DNA of 64,000 bases from Macrostomum hystrix (lineage: Eukaryota > Platyhelminthes > Macrostomidae): the NCBI GenBank assembly GCA_950097015.1, contig CATNEN010000003.1, positions 9,219,501 through 9,283,500 on the forward strand, given 5' to 3'. The notes under the pieces are model-generated. The model did not search any database and had not been told where the DNA came from. It saw only the letters and a program-made list of their open reading frames with translations. The stretch's first letter is position 1. Every line of letters starts with the position of its first letter. The translations under genes were made by a program, and so were the position numbers. Shown piece by piece: positions 23,801 through 35,600 of the stretch.

Positions 23801-25102
23801 CGACAAGAGCAGCCGGCGTCAGCTGACCCTAGACATTAACTGCGGCGCCCCGGTTAGCAAGCTGCTGATTCGCTGCCAAGCTATCGGCCTGTTACCCAAT
23901 CAGGTGATTCATCCGTGCCCTAAATGCGCCGATAAAGCCGACGGTCTTCTGGTTAGCATCGCCAGTCACAGCCTTGAAGGTCTTGTACACGCCGACTCTG
24001 AGAGACAGCAGAGCTGCCTGTATGTTACCGGGCAGCCGGAGTCGAGCAAGATATGGCTTACTCTGCGCTATAACTGCTGCCAGGTGAGATGCCAGTCTCA
24101 TGCTTGCTTGAATTATTGTCTAGGTGGAAATAACAGGCAAGTTAGGTTTACAAGCCTATTAGATAGCTGAAAAACTGATTTAACCTAAAAAATGCCTGTC
24201 TAACAGGTGATTAACCTGTCTAACAGGTGATTAGCCTGTCTAACAGGTGATAAGCCTGAAACAGGTGATAAGCCTGAAACAGGTGATAAGCTTGTCTAAC
24301 AGGTGATAAGCCTGTCTAACAGGTTAGAAAACTGTCCAACAGGTGAGAAACCTGTCCAACAGGTGTTAATCCTGTCCAGCAGGTGGTAATCCTATCCAAC
24401 AGGTGAGAAACCTGTCCAATAGGTAAGAAACCTGTCTAACAGGTGAGAAACCTGTCTAACAGGTGTTAATCCTGTCCAACAGGTGGTAATCCTTTCCAAC
24501 AGGTGAGAAACCTGTCCAACAGGTGAGAAACCTGTCCAACAGGCGTTAATCCTGTCCAACAGGTGTTAATCCTGTCCAACAGGTGTTTATCCTGTCCAAC
24601 AGGTGTTTATCCTGTCCAACAGGTGTTTATCCTGTCCAACAGGTGTTAATCCTGTCCAGCAGGTGAGAATCCCGTCTAAAAACCTTTCCTTCCTCGCCCA
24701 CCAAAGGATCATCTGCGCAACAGTCAGCGAATAGACCACCTGGCCCTCGCCAACCTCATCACCGTGATTGAGGCATTCGATGAGCTTGGCTGCTTACTTG
24801 GCCGGGCCAGCTATCGGGTTCGTGTTGTGGCTTCGCCTGCGCGAGACCTACTGAGATTTCTAACAAACCAGTTAACACCGGCTCAGACTGGCTGCACTCT
24901 TGGCCAATGCGCCCACCTTGCGGCCCGGTGGAAGCCAGAAAGATTTCGTCAACTGCCCAAGCCAGTTCTGCGCTGGTGCCTTGAACAGTTTCGTTTTAAA
25001 AACGATTTACGCAATGAGCTGGAGGCACTGCTAGGTCACGAACAGGTTAGTAGGCTAGCCAGTAGCCTAGGAATAAAGCGGCATCATCCAGACTCCGCTG
25101 AG

Positions 25103-25145
<43 letters not shown>

Positions 25146-25288
25146 TGCAGTTGCTACCAGACGGCAGTCTGCTAATTCAATCGCCGGATCGAATCAAAAT
25201 GGCTCGGATTCGCGCTGCCGCAGCCGCCATTTTGAACGAACCTGAGGTTAAAAATGGCGCTACAATCAGTCTGACAGGCAACGCCATT

Positions 25289-25319
<31 letters not shown>

Positions 25320-25429
25320 TGATGCAGCCCCCGCTGCCGCCACCGGCGCCACCAATGGCCGGCGGTGCCTCGGCTTCTGGCATGGCTTTTCAGCCGATTT
25401 TACTAATCCGACCGTACTGCCAGTTTTAG
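20873..25429 (+). CDS. p53: Divergent p53/p63/p73-family transcription factor
   Basis: Probable sequence-specific nuclear transcription factor. Exons: 20873-20976, 21532-21892, 22918-23109, 23613-24083 and 24707-25429; phases fit and give 616 residues. The DNA-binding core spans exons 4-5. CPKCADKADGL (C321, C324) matches the p53 zinc-loop CPHH-CSDSDGL. SCLYVTGQPESSKIWLTLRYNCC matches the strands leading to YNYMC. ITVIEAFDELGCLLGRASYR followed by VRVVASPARD matches p53 [20 protein letters not shown] followed by VRVCACPGRD. Equivalents of R273, A276, R280 and D281 are kept (R415, R422, D423). The GGMNRRP stretch containing R248 is absent, R175 is Pro, and the zinc cysteines after YN are C374-C375. 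The N-terminus is Ser-rich and acidic. A helix-forming stretch at about 466-486 (FRFKNDLRNELEALLG) may be an oligomerisation element. Two poly-Gln tracts follow. Family assignment is likely, by eye only. Confidence 0.75.
21010..21480 (+). repeat. p53-like gene intron 1 minisatellite, 13-bp unit
   Basis: About 30 copies of CTGACCTACCCAC with CCCATC, ACACAC and CTATC variants. Its last copies are interleaved with AGTCAGTTTGAGTCTGACCC, repeated three times just before exon 2. Confidence 0.94.
22270..22760 (+). repeat. p53-like gene intron 2 minisatellite, about 25-bp unit
   Basis: About 18 imperfect copies with core GATAATCCCATAGGAAATTA followed by GGGAT. Copies vary more than in the other intronic arrays, suggesting an older array. 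Confidence 0.9.
23140..23375 (-). mobile_element. SINE family 2 copy 1 in p53-like gene intron 3
   Basis: On the minus strand a tRNA-like B box GGGTTCGATTCCCGACTC (about 23285-23305) is followed by a core containing CACCCAGCTGTTAAATGGGT. The same B-box/core arrangement recurs at 52860-53030. A CACCCAGCTGT-x-AAATGG core downstream of a tRNA head is typical of tRNA-derived SINEs of invertebrates. Confidence 0.6.
23395..23605 (+). mobile_element. SINE family 1 copy 1 in p53-like gene intron 3
   Basis: Contains a tRNA-like head (CGGTTTAACAATCGCG to the B box GGGCTCGAATCC near 23470), then AAGGCTTTGGGGGACTTGTG, GTGTACACAATAAGAAAGTC and AGATGTACACACCTG. These blocks recur in order at 36250-36582 (minus) and 58293-58510 (plus). 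The copy ends just before exon 4. Confidence 0.65.
24186..24668 (+). repeat. p53-like gene intron 4 minisatellite, 20-bp unit, donor-like
   Basis: About 24 copies of CCTGTCCAACAGGTGAGAAA, with GTTAAT, GTTTAT, GGTAAT and GATAAG variants at the right end. Each copy contains CAGGTG, and several contain the full donor consensus CAG|GTGAGA, resembling the real donor of this intron (CCAG|GTGAGATG at 24084). Confidence 0.95.
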
Positions 25430-27939
25430 AGACTGTGGTTAATTTTAATGAGGCTTAGCTTTGTTTGTAAAATAGACTTTAGGTCTATTTAATTGTTATA
25501 GGTTTTGTTTTGCTATCTCTTTGTACCAAAGAATTTTGCTTTGATTGAAAATTCCAATCAGTACTTCTGCCAATACGCAGCTACTGGCTTGTGGGTTTTA
25601 ATTTGAAAATGTCGAAATTCAATTATTGTTGAAACTAGCTACTATTAGTAGAGTTACAATTTAGCATGGTTATTTTATTTTTCGGACATGTTTGCATTTT
25701 AATTGCCATTTCACTGGTGATTGTTAGTAATTGTGTTGTCGATTTTTTATAATCACGTACGTTTATAATGTACATCTTACTGTGTACATTTTACTATTTA
25801 CATCCAACTAATGTACACTTGACTATGTACATTCTACAATGTACATTATTATGTGTACATTCTACTATGTACATTCTTCTCTGTACATTTAGTTATGTAG
25901 ATACAACATTGTGCATTCTAGTATTCTAGAATATGATGTGCATAGCATTTGCAGTTGCACTGAACGATAACATTTAAAAAATTTAAATGGCAGATTTAGT
26001 TTGACAGTTAAGCTTAGATAAGTGTTGTTTTACTTCAGTAAACATTTATTTTTTCACTTATCTATTGCACTTATAGCTATTCGGCCTACGCTTTGATTGC
26101 TTTTCTCCTAATTTATCCCCAGCCCCATATTTTTATAATTTACACATTTAATAATGTGCGCTTTTTATAATACTAAAGACATTTATTTCCTTTGCTTTGC
26201 CATCAAAATTATTTGGCACTTTAGAATTTCTATTGAAGTGGCGATTTTGTTTTCAATTTTACTGCCTGTTCCGACACTAACTACTGGCATCAGTAATGGT
26301 TTTATACTATTTATACACCACATTCTAAAAACTGTCATTAATAATCTGAACATCTGAAGTCACGACTTTAGGTTACACCTGAGAGCCTAACCTTTAAGTC
26401 TAACTATAAACTGATTACAATAATCGGTAGTATTTTCCTAATCAGTCAGTCCTTTAAAAAATCCAATAAGCTGTTAAGTAAATCTTAACGATTAATTAGA
26501 AATTCTAAGAAGTAAGTTTTGGCGCATTTTCAAAATCTCCATTTTGCCTTAAATTTGCTTTCCAATGATCGATTTTGCTCTCTAATTAGTTTGTGCGTGC
26601 TTTTTTTAATCTATCATCATTTCTATTCTTCTACCCGTGTAAAACTTGGATAATTTTTGCGTTTACTAATAATTTTAATAATTAATAGTGGCTATTTGCT
26701 TTGTGCTCGGCTATTTATATTTATATTTTTAATTTCAGTTGGGTTTTAATTCCTCTTTTAATGTCTCTATTTTTCTGCCTTCGAGTTTGTCGCATTCTCC
26801 CTTAATCCCCGATGCGTTTAAATGTCGGTGCACTTTTGTGCTGATTGAATCCTTATTTGCTCACCGCATACTTCACTGTCCCTAAATTTAAGCGCTAGAA
26901 AATATGTATTCAGTGTTGGCCCGCTTTTGCATTCTTTTCACGTTTTATTAGAAAGAAAGCAGTAGAAAAAATCGTTGCTTACTACTTACCATATGCTCAC
27001 TAAGTAGGGTGTTCTGGGAAGGAAAAAGTGTGGGTGAATGTTCCGTACGTGCCCAAAACTTGTTTTTATTTATCGATTTTTGTTTCTGTCTCTTTTTTAA
27101 GACTGTCTGCTTTTAATTGGATTTTAAACAATTTACCGATTGTTTGTCGGCGTAAATTTTAGTGTACAAAGTGTGATTTTAGCTAACTTTCCTCGCCCAA
27201 GCTTCATTGCTTCATTCTTGTGTGTCTATTTTTTCTGTGTTGCCTGAGTCTGAGTTGAATTTAGAAACCTGGAGTTCTAACTATTTGGTAGGCCTTGTTA
27301 GCAGGTTGGATTTTTCGTATGCATTATTACTATGAGTAGCATTTAGATTTTTCACAGGTTTTTCTCCTTCTTCCTCTTTCTTTAGCCATCCTAGCTGCCC
27401 AGTTTTCTTTAGCTAAAAATGTGTACAAATACGAGCTATTATACTACTCAGCCCTTGTTAACTTTATCAACAAATAGGCTTATCATGCTACTGATTCATC
27501 TAATGGAGATAGGCCTGATTCCATTTAATTGTTGTTTTTGTGTTCATAGCATCATTTCGCTCGCATTGTTGTACTCTTTATCGTGACTAATTAACTTTTA
27601 TTGCATGCATTCACGTTTATCTTTAACTAAAAAATTATATTTTTACAATATCGGGATTAGCTTTTATGCGTATTTCATAGGGACACTAAGGAATTATTGC
27701 CCCAAGCGCTTCAATCTTTCTATTTGTCCTCCTTTTTCTGGCGCCATTTCCCCAGTGTTTGACTAGACATTTCGCGTAGTAGCTTTTTGTCAAGTGCATT
27801 CTTCTCTGTGATAATCCTTTATTATTATTTAATGGTAGTTTGCTACTTCTCTTTCATCTCTCTGGCTTACATGTTTATTCTTGATATCGACTAACACTAT
27901 CTAATTAGAGTTCTTAGTTAAAACAATACCTCTCAACTG
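25430..27939. other. Intergenic AT-rich region downstream of the p53-like gene
   Basis: Presumed 3' UTR and spacer. Apart from the TGTACATT-type repeat at 25755-25900, no gene, RNA or mobile element was recognised. Short ORFs here are AT-driven and lack family features. Confidence 0.4.
25755..25900 (+). repeat. Degenerate TGTACATTCTACTA-type repeat
   Basis: About nine imperfect copies of a 14-18 bp motif centred on TGTACATTCTACTATG. The TGTACA core is palindromic. It lies about 330 bp after the p53-like stop codon, perhaps in its 3' UTR. Confidence 0.7.
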
Positions 27940-28305
27940 ACCAACCCTCGCTCACTCCAGTCAGTGTGCACTAGCTATCGACCAACCTCCCTCCATCAAA
28001 CCCCTCTGACTCCAGTCAGTGTACACTCGCTATCGACCAACCTCCCTCCAACAAACCCCTCTCACTCCAGTCAGTGTACACTCGCTATCGACCAACCTCC
28101 CTCCAACAAACCCCTCTCACTCCAGTCAGTGTACACTCGCTATCGACCAACCTCCCTCCAACAAACCCCTCTCACTCCAGTCAGTGTACACTCGCTATCG
28201 ACCAACCTCCCTCCAACAAACCCCTCTCACTCCAGTCAGTGTACACTCGCTATCGACCAACCTCCCTCCAACAAACCCCTCTCACTCCAGTCAGTGTACA
28301 CTATT
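27940..28305 (+). repeat. 55-bp minisatellite, about 6.5 copies
   Basis: Near-identical 55-bp units containing CCAGTCAGTGTACACTCGCT, ATCGACCAACCTCCCTCCAA and CAAACCCCTCTCACT. Copies in the middle look identical, suggesting recent expansion. Confidence 0.95.
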
Positions 28306-29334
28306 TAACGTGTATTAAGCCATAGAGATGCATAGAGAAGGGTTCAACAAATCCTAGGATCTGTTTGGTGTTGAGATTTCTGTGTATTTGTGTGCATTTT
28401 TAATCATAATTGCGTTTCACTAAGAATTTTATATTTATAACAAAAATTGCGTGCCGAATTTTCAGTAATAATAGGCTTGGACAAATAATATCAGATTGCT
28501 GTGTACCCAAATTGATGCTCCTATTAATTAATTCAGATAATTTGAAACACCCAGTTATCCTGTTTGCATCTTAATCCGAAATTTGCATTTTCTGGCTTGC
28601 TTCATCTTACGACCCTCCCCACCCCTACATTTAACCAATCAATAGCAGATAGATTTTTCATTTGTAATTGTTCATCGTGGAGTTTGAAAAAAGTTGTGTT
28701 CAAAGTTTCTTTTTTCGTCGGATTTTAGTTAAGCACTTTAAGAAGAAATCAGTTTATATGCCTTTGTGTTCAGGCTTATTTGTGTTAATTTCTTGTGATC
28801 GGGGGCATTTAAAGAAAATCATTTATTTCTCTGTGTATTCGCTATTTATAGATAACTACTATGGAAAAGATTTGCCTGCTATTTTACTACTGTTAGTAGT
28901 CTTGAGTAGTATCTGTTCTGCTAAATTTATTCTTAACCCAGCTCACCAAAGTTATAGTAGGCCCTTGTCTGTGTTTGTTTGGTTTGTGTTTTTTTCTATC
29001 AATCCTAGACTGTGTTGTAGTGCTCAAATCATTTTTTCTCTTTCTACGAGTAGCTGTGTAATGTTCAGCCCGATTGCTTAATAATCTATCTTTCAAATGA
29101 GTAGGCCTTTAACTGCTATTTATTCGGCATTTTGGATATGCTTTTGTTAGCACAGGCATTTTCTGCTGGTTTCGAAAATTCCATACGATCGTAACGGCGG
29201 GAGCTAAGTTTTGTCCTGAAAAAATATTTTAGACTCCTAATAGGGGATCCCAAAATAATATTGAGGAGTCTTAGGAGTCTCTGAAATCGCATTATCCCAT
29301 TGTAAACAATCCTAAGCAATCCTCAATCCAGTAT
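28306..29334. other. Intergenic spacer, nothing recognised
   Basis: AT-rich sequence. One hydrophobic ORF (28668-29081) lacks any recognisable domain and is probably chance. Confidence 0.4.
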
Positions 29335-30060
29335 CTAAGGTCCCGAAATGCCAAAATCCAAAAATTTACTATGTCAAAATCCCAAGATCCCATAACCTAC
29401 AATCCGGAAATCCCAAGATCCAACAATCTACGATCCCGAAATCCCAAGATCCCATAGCCTACGATTCCGAAATCCCAAGATCCCATAGCCTACGATCCCG
29501 AAATCCCAAGATCCCAAAGCCTACAATCCTGAAATCACAACATCGCATAGCCAACAATCCCGAAATCCCAAGATCCCATAGCTTACGATCCCGAAATCCC
29601 AAGATCCCACAGCCTACGATCCCGAAATCCCAAGATCCCATAGCCTACGATCCCGAAATCCCAAGATCCCATAGCCTACGATCCCGAAATGCCAAGATCC
29701 CATAGCCTACGATCCCGAAAACCCAAGATCCCATAGCCTACGATCCCAAAATCCCAAGATCCCATTGCCTATGATCCCGAAATCCCAAGATCCCATAGCC
29801 TACGATCCCGAAAACCCAAGATCCCATATCCTACGATCCCGAAATCCCAAGATCCCATTGCCTATGATCCCGAAATCCCAAGATCCCATAGCCTACGATC
29901 CCGAAATCCCAAGAACCCATAACCTACGTTCCCGAAATCCCAATATCCCACAATCTACGATCTCGAAATCCCAAGATCCCACAGCCTACGATCCCGAAAT
30001 CCCAAGATCCATAACCTACGATCCCGAAATCCTAAGATCCCATAGCAATGGCCAAGAAAC
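29335..30060 (+). repeat. 31-bp minisatellite, GATCCCATAGCCTACGATCC-type, about 23 copies
   Basis: Unit of 31 bp: GATCCCATAGCCTACGATCC followed by CGAAATCCCAA. Edge copies are more diverged. It is a third array with a 31-bp period and is unrelated to those in PIG-A introns 1 and 2. Confidence 0.94.
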
Positions 30061-30372
30061 AGTTCCTGTTGTTCGTCCGTTCCCGACTTGAACCCGGCCT
30101 AATAATGTACGTGCCACTTTCACTCTGCTTGTCTGTTACTTGATTTATTTGCTCGTTATAGCTAAATTGGCGTTAATATTTTCCACTTCACTAACAGAGA
30201 AAATAGTTTTATTCGCAGCCCCAGTTACCAATACGATCTGTCATTGGTTAGGTTTTTTCACCGATTCGCATTTTCCTCCCACTCTTCACTAATTATACGC
30301 GTGAGTTTTTTGTTCGCTGAATAATTGAATCACTATTTGAAAAAAACACATTTTATCGCATTGCCCCACTAT
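30061..30372. other. Intergenic spacer, nothing recognised
   Basis: A short unique AT-rich stretch between two arrays, with no gene or element recognised. Confidence 0.4.
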
Positions 30373-30597
30373 AAGTACATATACTATAAGTACATAAGTA
30401 CTATAAGTGCATAAGTGCTATAAGTACATATGTACAATAAGTACATAAGTACTATAAGTACATAAGTACTATAAGTACATAAGTACTATAAGTGCATAAG
30501 TGCTATAAGTACATATGTACAATAAGTACATAAGTACTATAAGTACATAAGTACTATAAGTACATAAGTACTATAAGTACATAAGTACTATAAGTAT
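30373..30597 (+). repeat. 17-bp minisatellite, CTATAAGTACATAAGTA
   Basis: About 13 copies of CTATAAGTACATAAGTA with GTGCATAAGTGC and ATATGTACAA variants. A block of several units is itself duplicated (the GTGCATAAGTGC variant recurs about 85 bp apart). Confidence 0.93.
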
Positions 30598-30861
30598 CCC
30601 TGGATTGTTACGCCGTGTGCCAGAGCGTGATTTTAACCCCAGACCCAGTTTTTTAACCGTTGCTTTTAATTGCGGACGATGTCAATTAGCATTGAATGGA
30701 ATATATTATATATTTATTTATATCATTTAGGATACTGCATATATAATAAACTTTTTTAGCACATCATTTTTAATAGGAATCGCATGAGCGACATTAGCAT
30801 ACTCAAGCAATCGTTGTTTTCAACCCTCTGTCTCTCATTTTAATATAGTTTTTCATTGGCT

Positions 30862-31335
30862 TAGGTTCTGAATAACAGAGTACAAGAGATGTGACATTCT
30901 GAATGACAGAGTACAAGAGATGTGAGATTCTGAATGACAGAGTACAAGAGATGTGACATTCTGAATGACAGAGTACAAGAGATGTGAGATTCTGAATGAC
31001 AGAATACAAGAGATGTGACATTCTGAATGACAGAGTACAAGAGATGTGACATTCTGAATGACAGAGTACAAGAGATGTGAGATTCTGAATGACAGAGTAC
31101 AAGAGATGCGAGATTCTGAATGACAGAGTACAAGAGATGTGACATTCTGAATGACAGAGTACAAGAGATGTGAGATTCTGAATGACAGAGTACAAGAGAT
31201 GTGACATTCTGAATGACAGAGTACAAGAGATGTGAGATTCTGAATGACAGAGTACAAGAGATGTGAGATTCTGAATGACAGAGTACAACAGATGTGAGAT
31301 TCTGAATGACAGAGTACAAGAGATGTGAGATGCTG
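30862..31335 (+). repeat. 31-bp minisatellite, about 15 copies
   Basis: Unit of 31 bp: GAGTACAAGAGATGTGACAT then TCTGAATGACA, alternating GTGACA and GTGAGA types. It is the fourth array with a 31-bp period. All three minus-strand frames are open across it. Confidence 0.95.
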
Positions 31336-31747
31336 AATGACTCAGTGATTCAGTCGTGAATGATTTTTTTCCTGACTATTTACGATTAATAAAATCATAC
31401 TACTTGGAGTAACTAAATTATGCTTTAGGTGCATTTATATTTTTACTGTTATATTTGTTGCACAAAAACACATTTAGAAAATCGAATGTTTGTAGAGAAA
31501 GAATAGAATTGAACAATGGAATAAAAATTAAGTTCCATTTTTACCATCGTACCACATACACTTACAAGTATAAATAGAGAATACAACATTGAATCAAGTG
31601 GATATAGTGAATTCAATGATACATGATCTGACAGTTATGAAGGCTGCATTCAATTTTTGAAGGCTGAATTGGTGAACATGTCATGGGGGGGGGTAAAAAT
31701 GGTCGGCAACCTAGGGTTATATAGCCGATAAAAATTACAACAATAGC

Positions 31748-32520
31748 GAAGACTGGAGAGAGATTAGACACGGGATAGACGAGACTGGAGAGAGATTAGA
31801 CACAGGATAGACGAGACTGGATAGAGATTAGACACAGGATAGACGAGACTGGAGAGAGATTAGACACAGGATAGACGAGACTGGGGAGAGATTAGACACA
31901 GGATAGACGAGACTGGAGAGAGATTAGACACAGGATAGACGAGACTGGATAGAGATTAGACACAGGATAGACGAGACTGGAGAGAGATTAGACACAGGAT
32001 AGACGAGACTGGGGAGAGATTAGACACAGGATAGAATGAGACTGGGGAGAGATTAGACACGGGATAGTCGAGACTGGAGAGAGATTAGACACAGGATAGA
32101 CGAGACTGGAGAGAGATTAGACACAGGATAGACGAGACTGGGGAGAGATTAGACACAGGATAGAATGAGACTGGGGAGAGATTAGACACAGGATAGAATG
32201 AGACTGGGGAGAGATTAGACACGGGATAGTCGAGACTGGAGAGAGATTAGACACGGGATAGTCGAGACTGGAGAGAGATTAGACACAGGATAGACGAGAC
32301 TGGAGAGAGATTAGACACAGGATAGACGAGACTGGGGAGAGATTAGACACAGGATAGAATGAGACTGGGGAGAGATTAGACACGGGATAGTCGAGACTGG
32401 GGAGAGATTAGACACAGGATAGACGAGACTGGAGAGAGATTAAACACAGGATAGACGAGACTGGAGAGAGATTAGACACGGGATAGACGAGATTGGGGAG
32501 AGATTAGAAAGGGGAGACGA
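31748..32520 (+). repeat. 32-bp minisatellite, about 24 copies
   Basis: Unit of 32 bp: GAGACTGGAGAGAGATTAGA then CACAGGATAGAC. Variants are CTGGGGAG, CTGGATAG, CACGGGATAGTC and ATAGAAT. Variant order suggests duplicated blocks of several units. It ends about 180 bp from the synaptotagmin stop codon. Confidence 0.94.
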
Positions 32521-32696
32521 GAGAGATGAGGCAGGAGAAAGGTTAGAAAGGGGAGAGACGAGACAGGGGAGAGATGATACGGAAGATCAGACAAATTACG
32601 GATCTGACCCGCTGGCCAGAGGTTGTCGACCCTTGAATGAAGTGAAAATTCAGCAATGATTGTCTTCGCGGGGGCATGATAGGATCAAGATGATTT

Positions 32697-35600
32697 CTAG
32701 CACAGCTTGTGCCAGTAAGCTAAAGGAGTCCTAGGCCGAGACTGCATCTCAGTCCAGTGTACTTTACCGCTGCCATAGCAACTGCTGGAGAAGATCACGT
32801 AGCCCAAGCAGGTGTCAAGATCTGGCCGAATCTTCTTCTTGAGGTGGCAATTCATCAACGACACGATCAGGGTCACACGGTCCAGACTGTGCCTCGGCAG
32901 GTTGATGGTGACAGAATCGTTGAACACTGGCCTGGATGACTCATCGAAGATTCTGGTGCGCTTCTTGAATGCAGGCGATCCATTGGCCAGCAACACCACG
33001 TGCAGGTAGGGCGCTGGGGAGTGGTGTGAGGGTTGCGGCCAGTGTCTCATTAAGGGGTGTTAGGCTGGTAGGATGTTAAGGCTGCAAAACAATTTAACAC
33101 TTTCATGCATTGCTACTCCGGGAATTAAAGTGGTGTCTAGGCTGAGGGTTTTTAGGTTAATGGATCTAGACTGTAGGATCTAGGTTTTAGGAACTAAGTT
33201 GTGGGATCTGGGTTGTAGGATCTGGGTTGTTGGATCTAGGTTGTTGGATCTGGGTTGTTGGATCTGGGTTGTTGGATCTGGGTTGTAGGATCTGGGTTGT
33301 TGGATCTGGGTTGTTGGATCTGGGTTGTTGGATCTGGGTTGTTGGATCTGGGTTGTTGGATCTGGGTTGTAGGATCTGGGTTGTAGGATCTGGGTTGTTG
33401 GATCTGGGTTGTAGGATCTGGGTTGTAGGATCTGGATTGTAGGATCTGGGTTGTTGGATCTGGGTTGTTGGATCTGGGTTGTAGGATCTGGGTTGTTGGA
33501 TCTGGGTTGTAGGATCTGGGTTGTAGGATCTGGGTTGTTGGATCTGGGTTGTAGGATCTGGGTTGTAGGATCTGGATTGTAGGATCTGGGTTGTTGGATC
33601 TGGGTTGTTGGATCTGGGTTGTTGGATCTGGGTTGTAGGATCTGGGTTGTTGGATCTGGGTTGTAGGATCTGGGTTGTAGGATCTGGATTGTAGGATCTG
33701 GGTTGTTGGATCTGGGTTGTTGGATCTGGGTTGTTGGATCTGGGTTGTAGGATCTATGTTTTAGGATCTGGGTTGTGGGATCTACGCTTGTAGGTTGTAG
33801 GATCTAGGATGTGGGATCTAGGTTGTGAATCTAGGTTGTGGGATCTAGTTTATGGGATCTGGGTTGTAGGATCTAGTTTGTTTGATCTCGGTTATGGGAG
33901 TTGAGTCTCGGCTATTGAACTTACCAATAGCTCGTTTATTCTAGCTCTGCATAGCTGTTGGGAGTTAATTAAACTAAATCCTTATGTAATGGAAGTACAT
34001 TAGCACCCTTTTAACTTGATCGAAAAGTGGTTCTGGTGCAGACCTTGCGGTTTAGGCAAACAAACTCAGTCTTGCTAATAATCGACCATAATTAGTCATG
34101 CAGTGTTTTTGTCGCACTAGGAAAGACAATTCAAATATTACGTTCAAGTTGACAGGAATACACGCATGCACAAACAGAAATAAAGACGCTTGTCAAGACA
34201 AACTCCAAAACAAACACATATACGAGCGTAGGTTGGAAGCAATCTAATATTATGCAAACAGAAGACTACGAGTATCTGTCTGGACAATACAGCACAGAAT
34301 AATCGTATTGCAACGACACAACCTTGAAGCATTGATTTCGGCGAATCGATAAGCGAATTAACTGTTAACGTACCCGGACTACGGCGCTCTTGTGTGAGCA
34401 CATTGTTCGCTTTTAGTAGCATCACAATTAGTCTCTCAGCGGTGGGCATGTAGTGAAGTGCTATTAAAATTTCACCCTTCTCCGTCTGAAAGGAAAATGT
34501 TAGGTTTTTCTGGAGCCTGTGGTTTGTAGTGAATTAGTAGGGGTTTCAGAGCCTCTTGGAGGTTTCAGAGACTCTTGGAGGTTTCAGAGACTCTTGGAGG
34601 TTTCAGAGTCTGTCTTGGAGGTTTCAGAGACTCTTGGAGGTTTCAGAGACTCTTGGAGGTTTCAGAGACTCTTGGAGGTTTCAGAGAATGTCTTGGAGGT
34701 TTCAGAGACTGTCTTGGAGGTTTCAGAGACTGTCTTGGAGGTTTCAGAGACTCTTGGAGGTTTCAGAGACTCTTGGAGGTTTCAGAGACTGTCTTGGAGG
34801 TTTCAGAGCCTCTTGGAGGTTTCAGAGACTGTCTTGGAGGTTTCAGAGACTCTTGGAGGTTTCAGAGACTGTCTTGGAGGTTTCAGAGACTGTCTTGGAG
34901 GTTTCAGAGACTGTCTTGGAGGTTTCAGAGACTGTCTTGGAGGTTTCAGAGACTCTTGGAGGTTTCAGAGACTCTTGGAGGTTTCAGAGACTGTCTTGGA
35001 GGTTTCAGAGCCTCTTGGAGGTTTCAGAGACTGTCTTGGAGGTTTCAGAGACTGTCTTGGAGGTTTCAGAGACTCTTAAAGGTTTCCGAGACTCTTGGAG
35101 GTTTCAGAGACTGTCTTGGAGGTTTCAGAGACTCTTGGAGGTTTCAGAGACTCTTGGAGGTTTCAGAGACTGTCTTGGAGGTTTCAGAGACTGTCTTGGG
35201 GGTTTCAGAGACTCTTCTTGGAGGTTTCAGAGACTCTTGCAGGTTTGTCAAGAGACTCTTGGTGGGGGATCTGTGGACTAGGAGTGAACCAACCAGTGGC
35301 GGCTCGCTCATGACGCTGTTGTACTGCACAGTCTGCTCTGACTCAGTCGGAAGTGGCACCCGAACTTCGCCAACGATTCGCTCCCGACTGAACCGGTCAA
35401 AGTCCAGGCACTGGATGCACAGGCTCAGATTGCTGGCTGCGACATCAGCTGGCATCGGCATTATCAGGGTCTCGTTGAACACTGGCGACATGGTCTGGCA
35501 GATGATGCGAGTCCTGACTTCGGCTAAGACCTGTTGTCCAGCCGCGCTTAACTGAACTTGGGCGAAATTGTTGTGACAAAGACCCAGCTTTGGCCCGGGT

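Noticed and set aside
28668-29081. 137-codon hydrophobic ORF
   Set aside because: AT-rich sequence with biased composition, no domain and no neighbouring exon.
30862-31335. Regular 31-bp repeats considered as a CRISPR-like array
   Set aside because: Units are contiguous, with no variable spacers, and the genome is animal.
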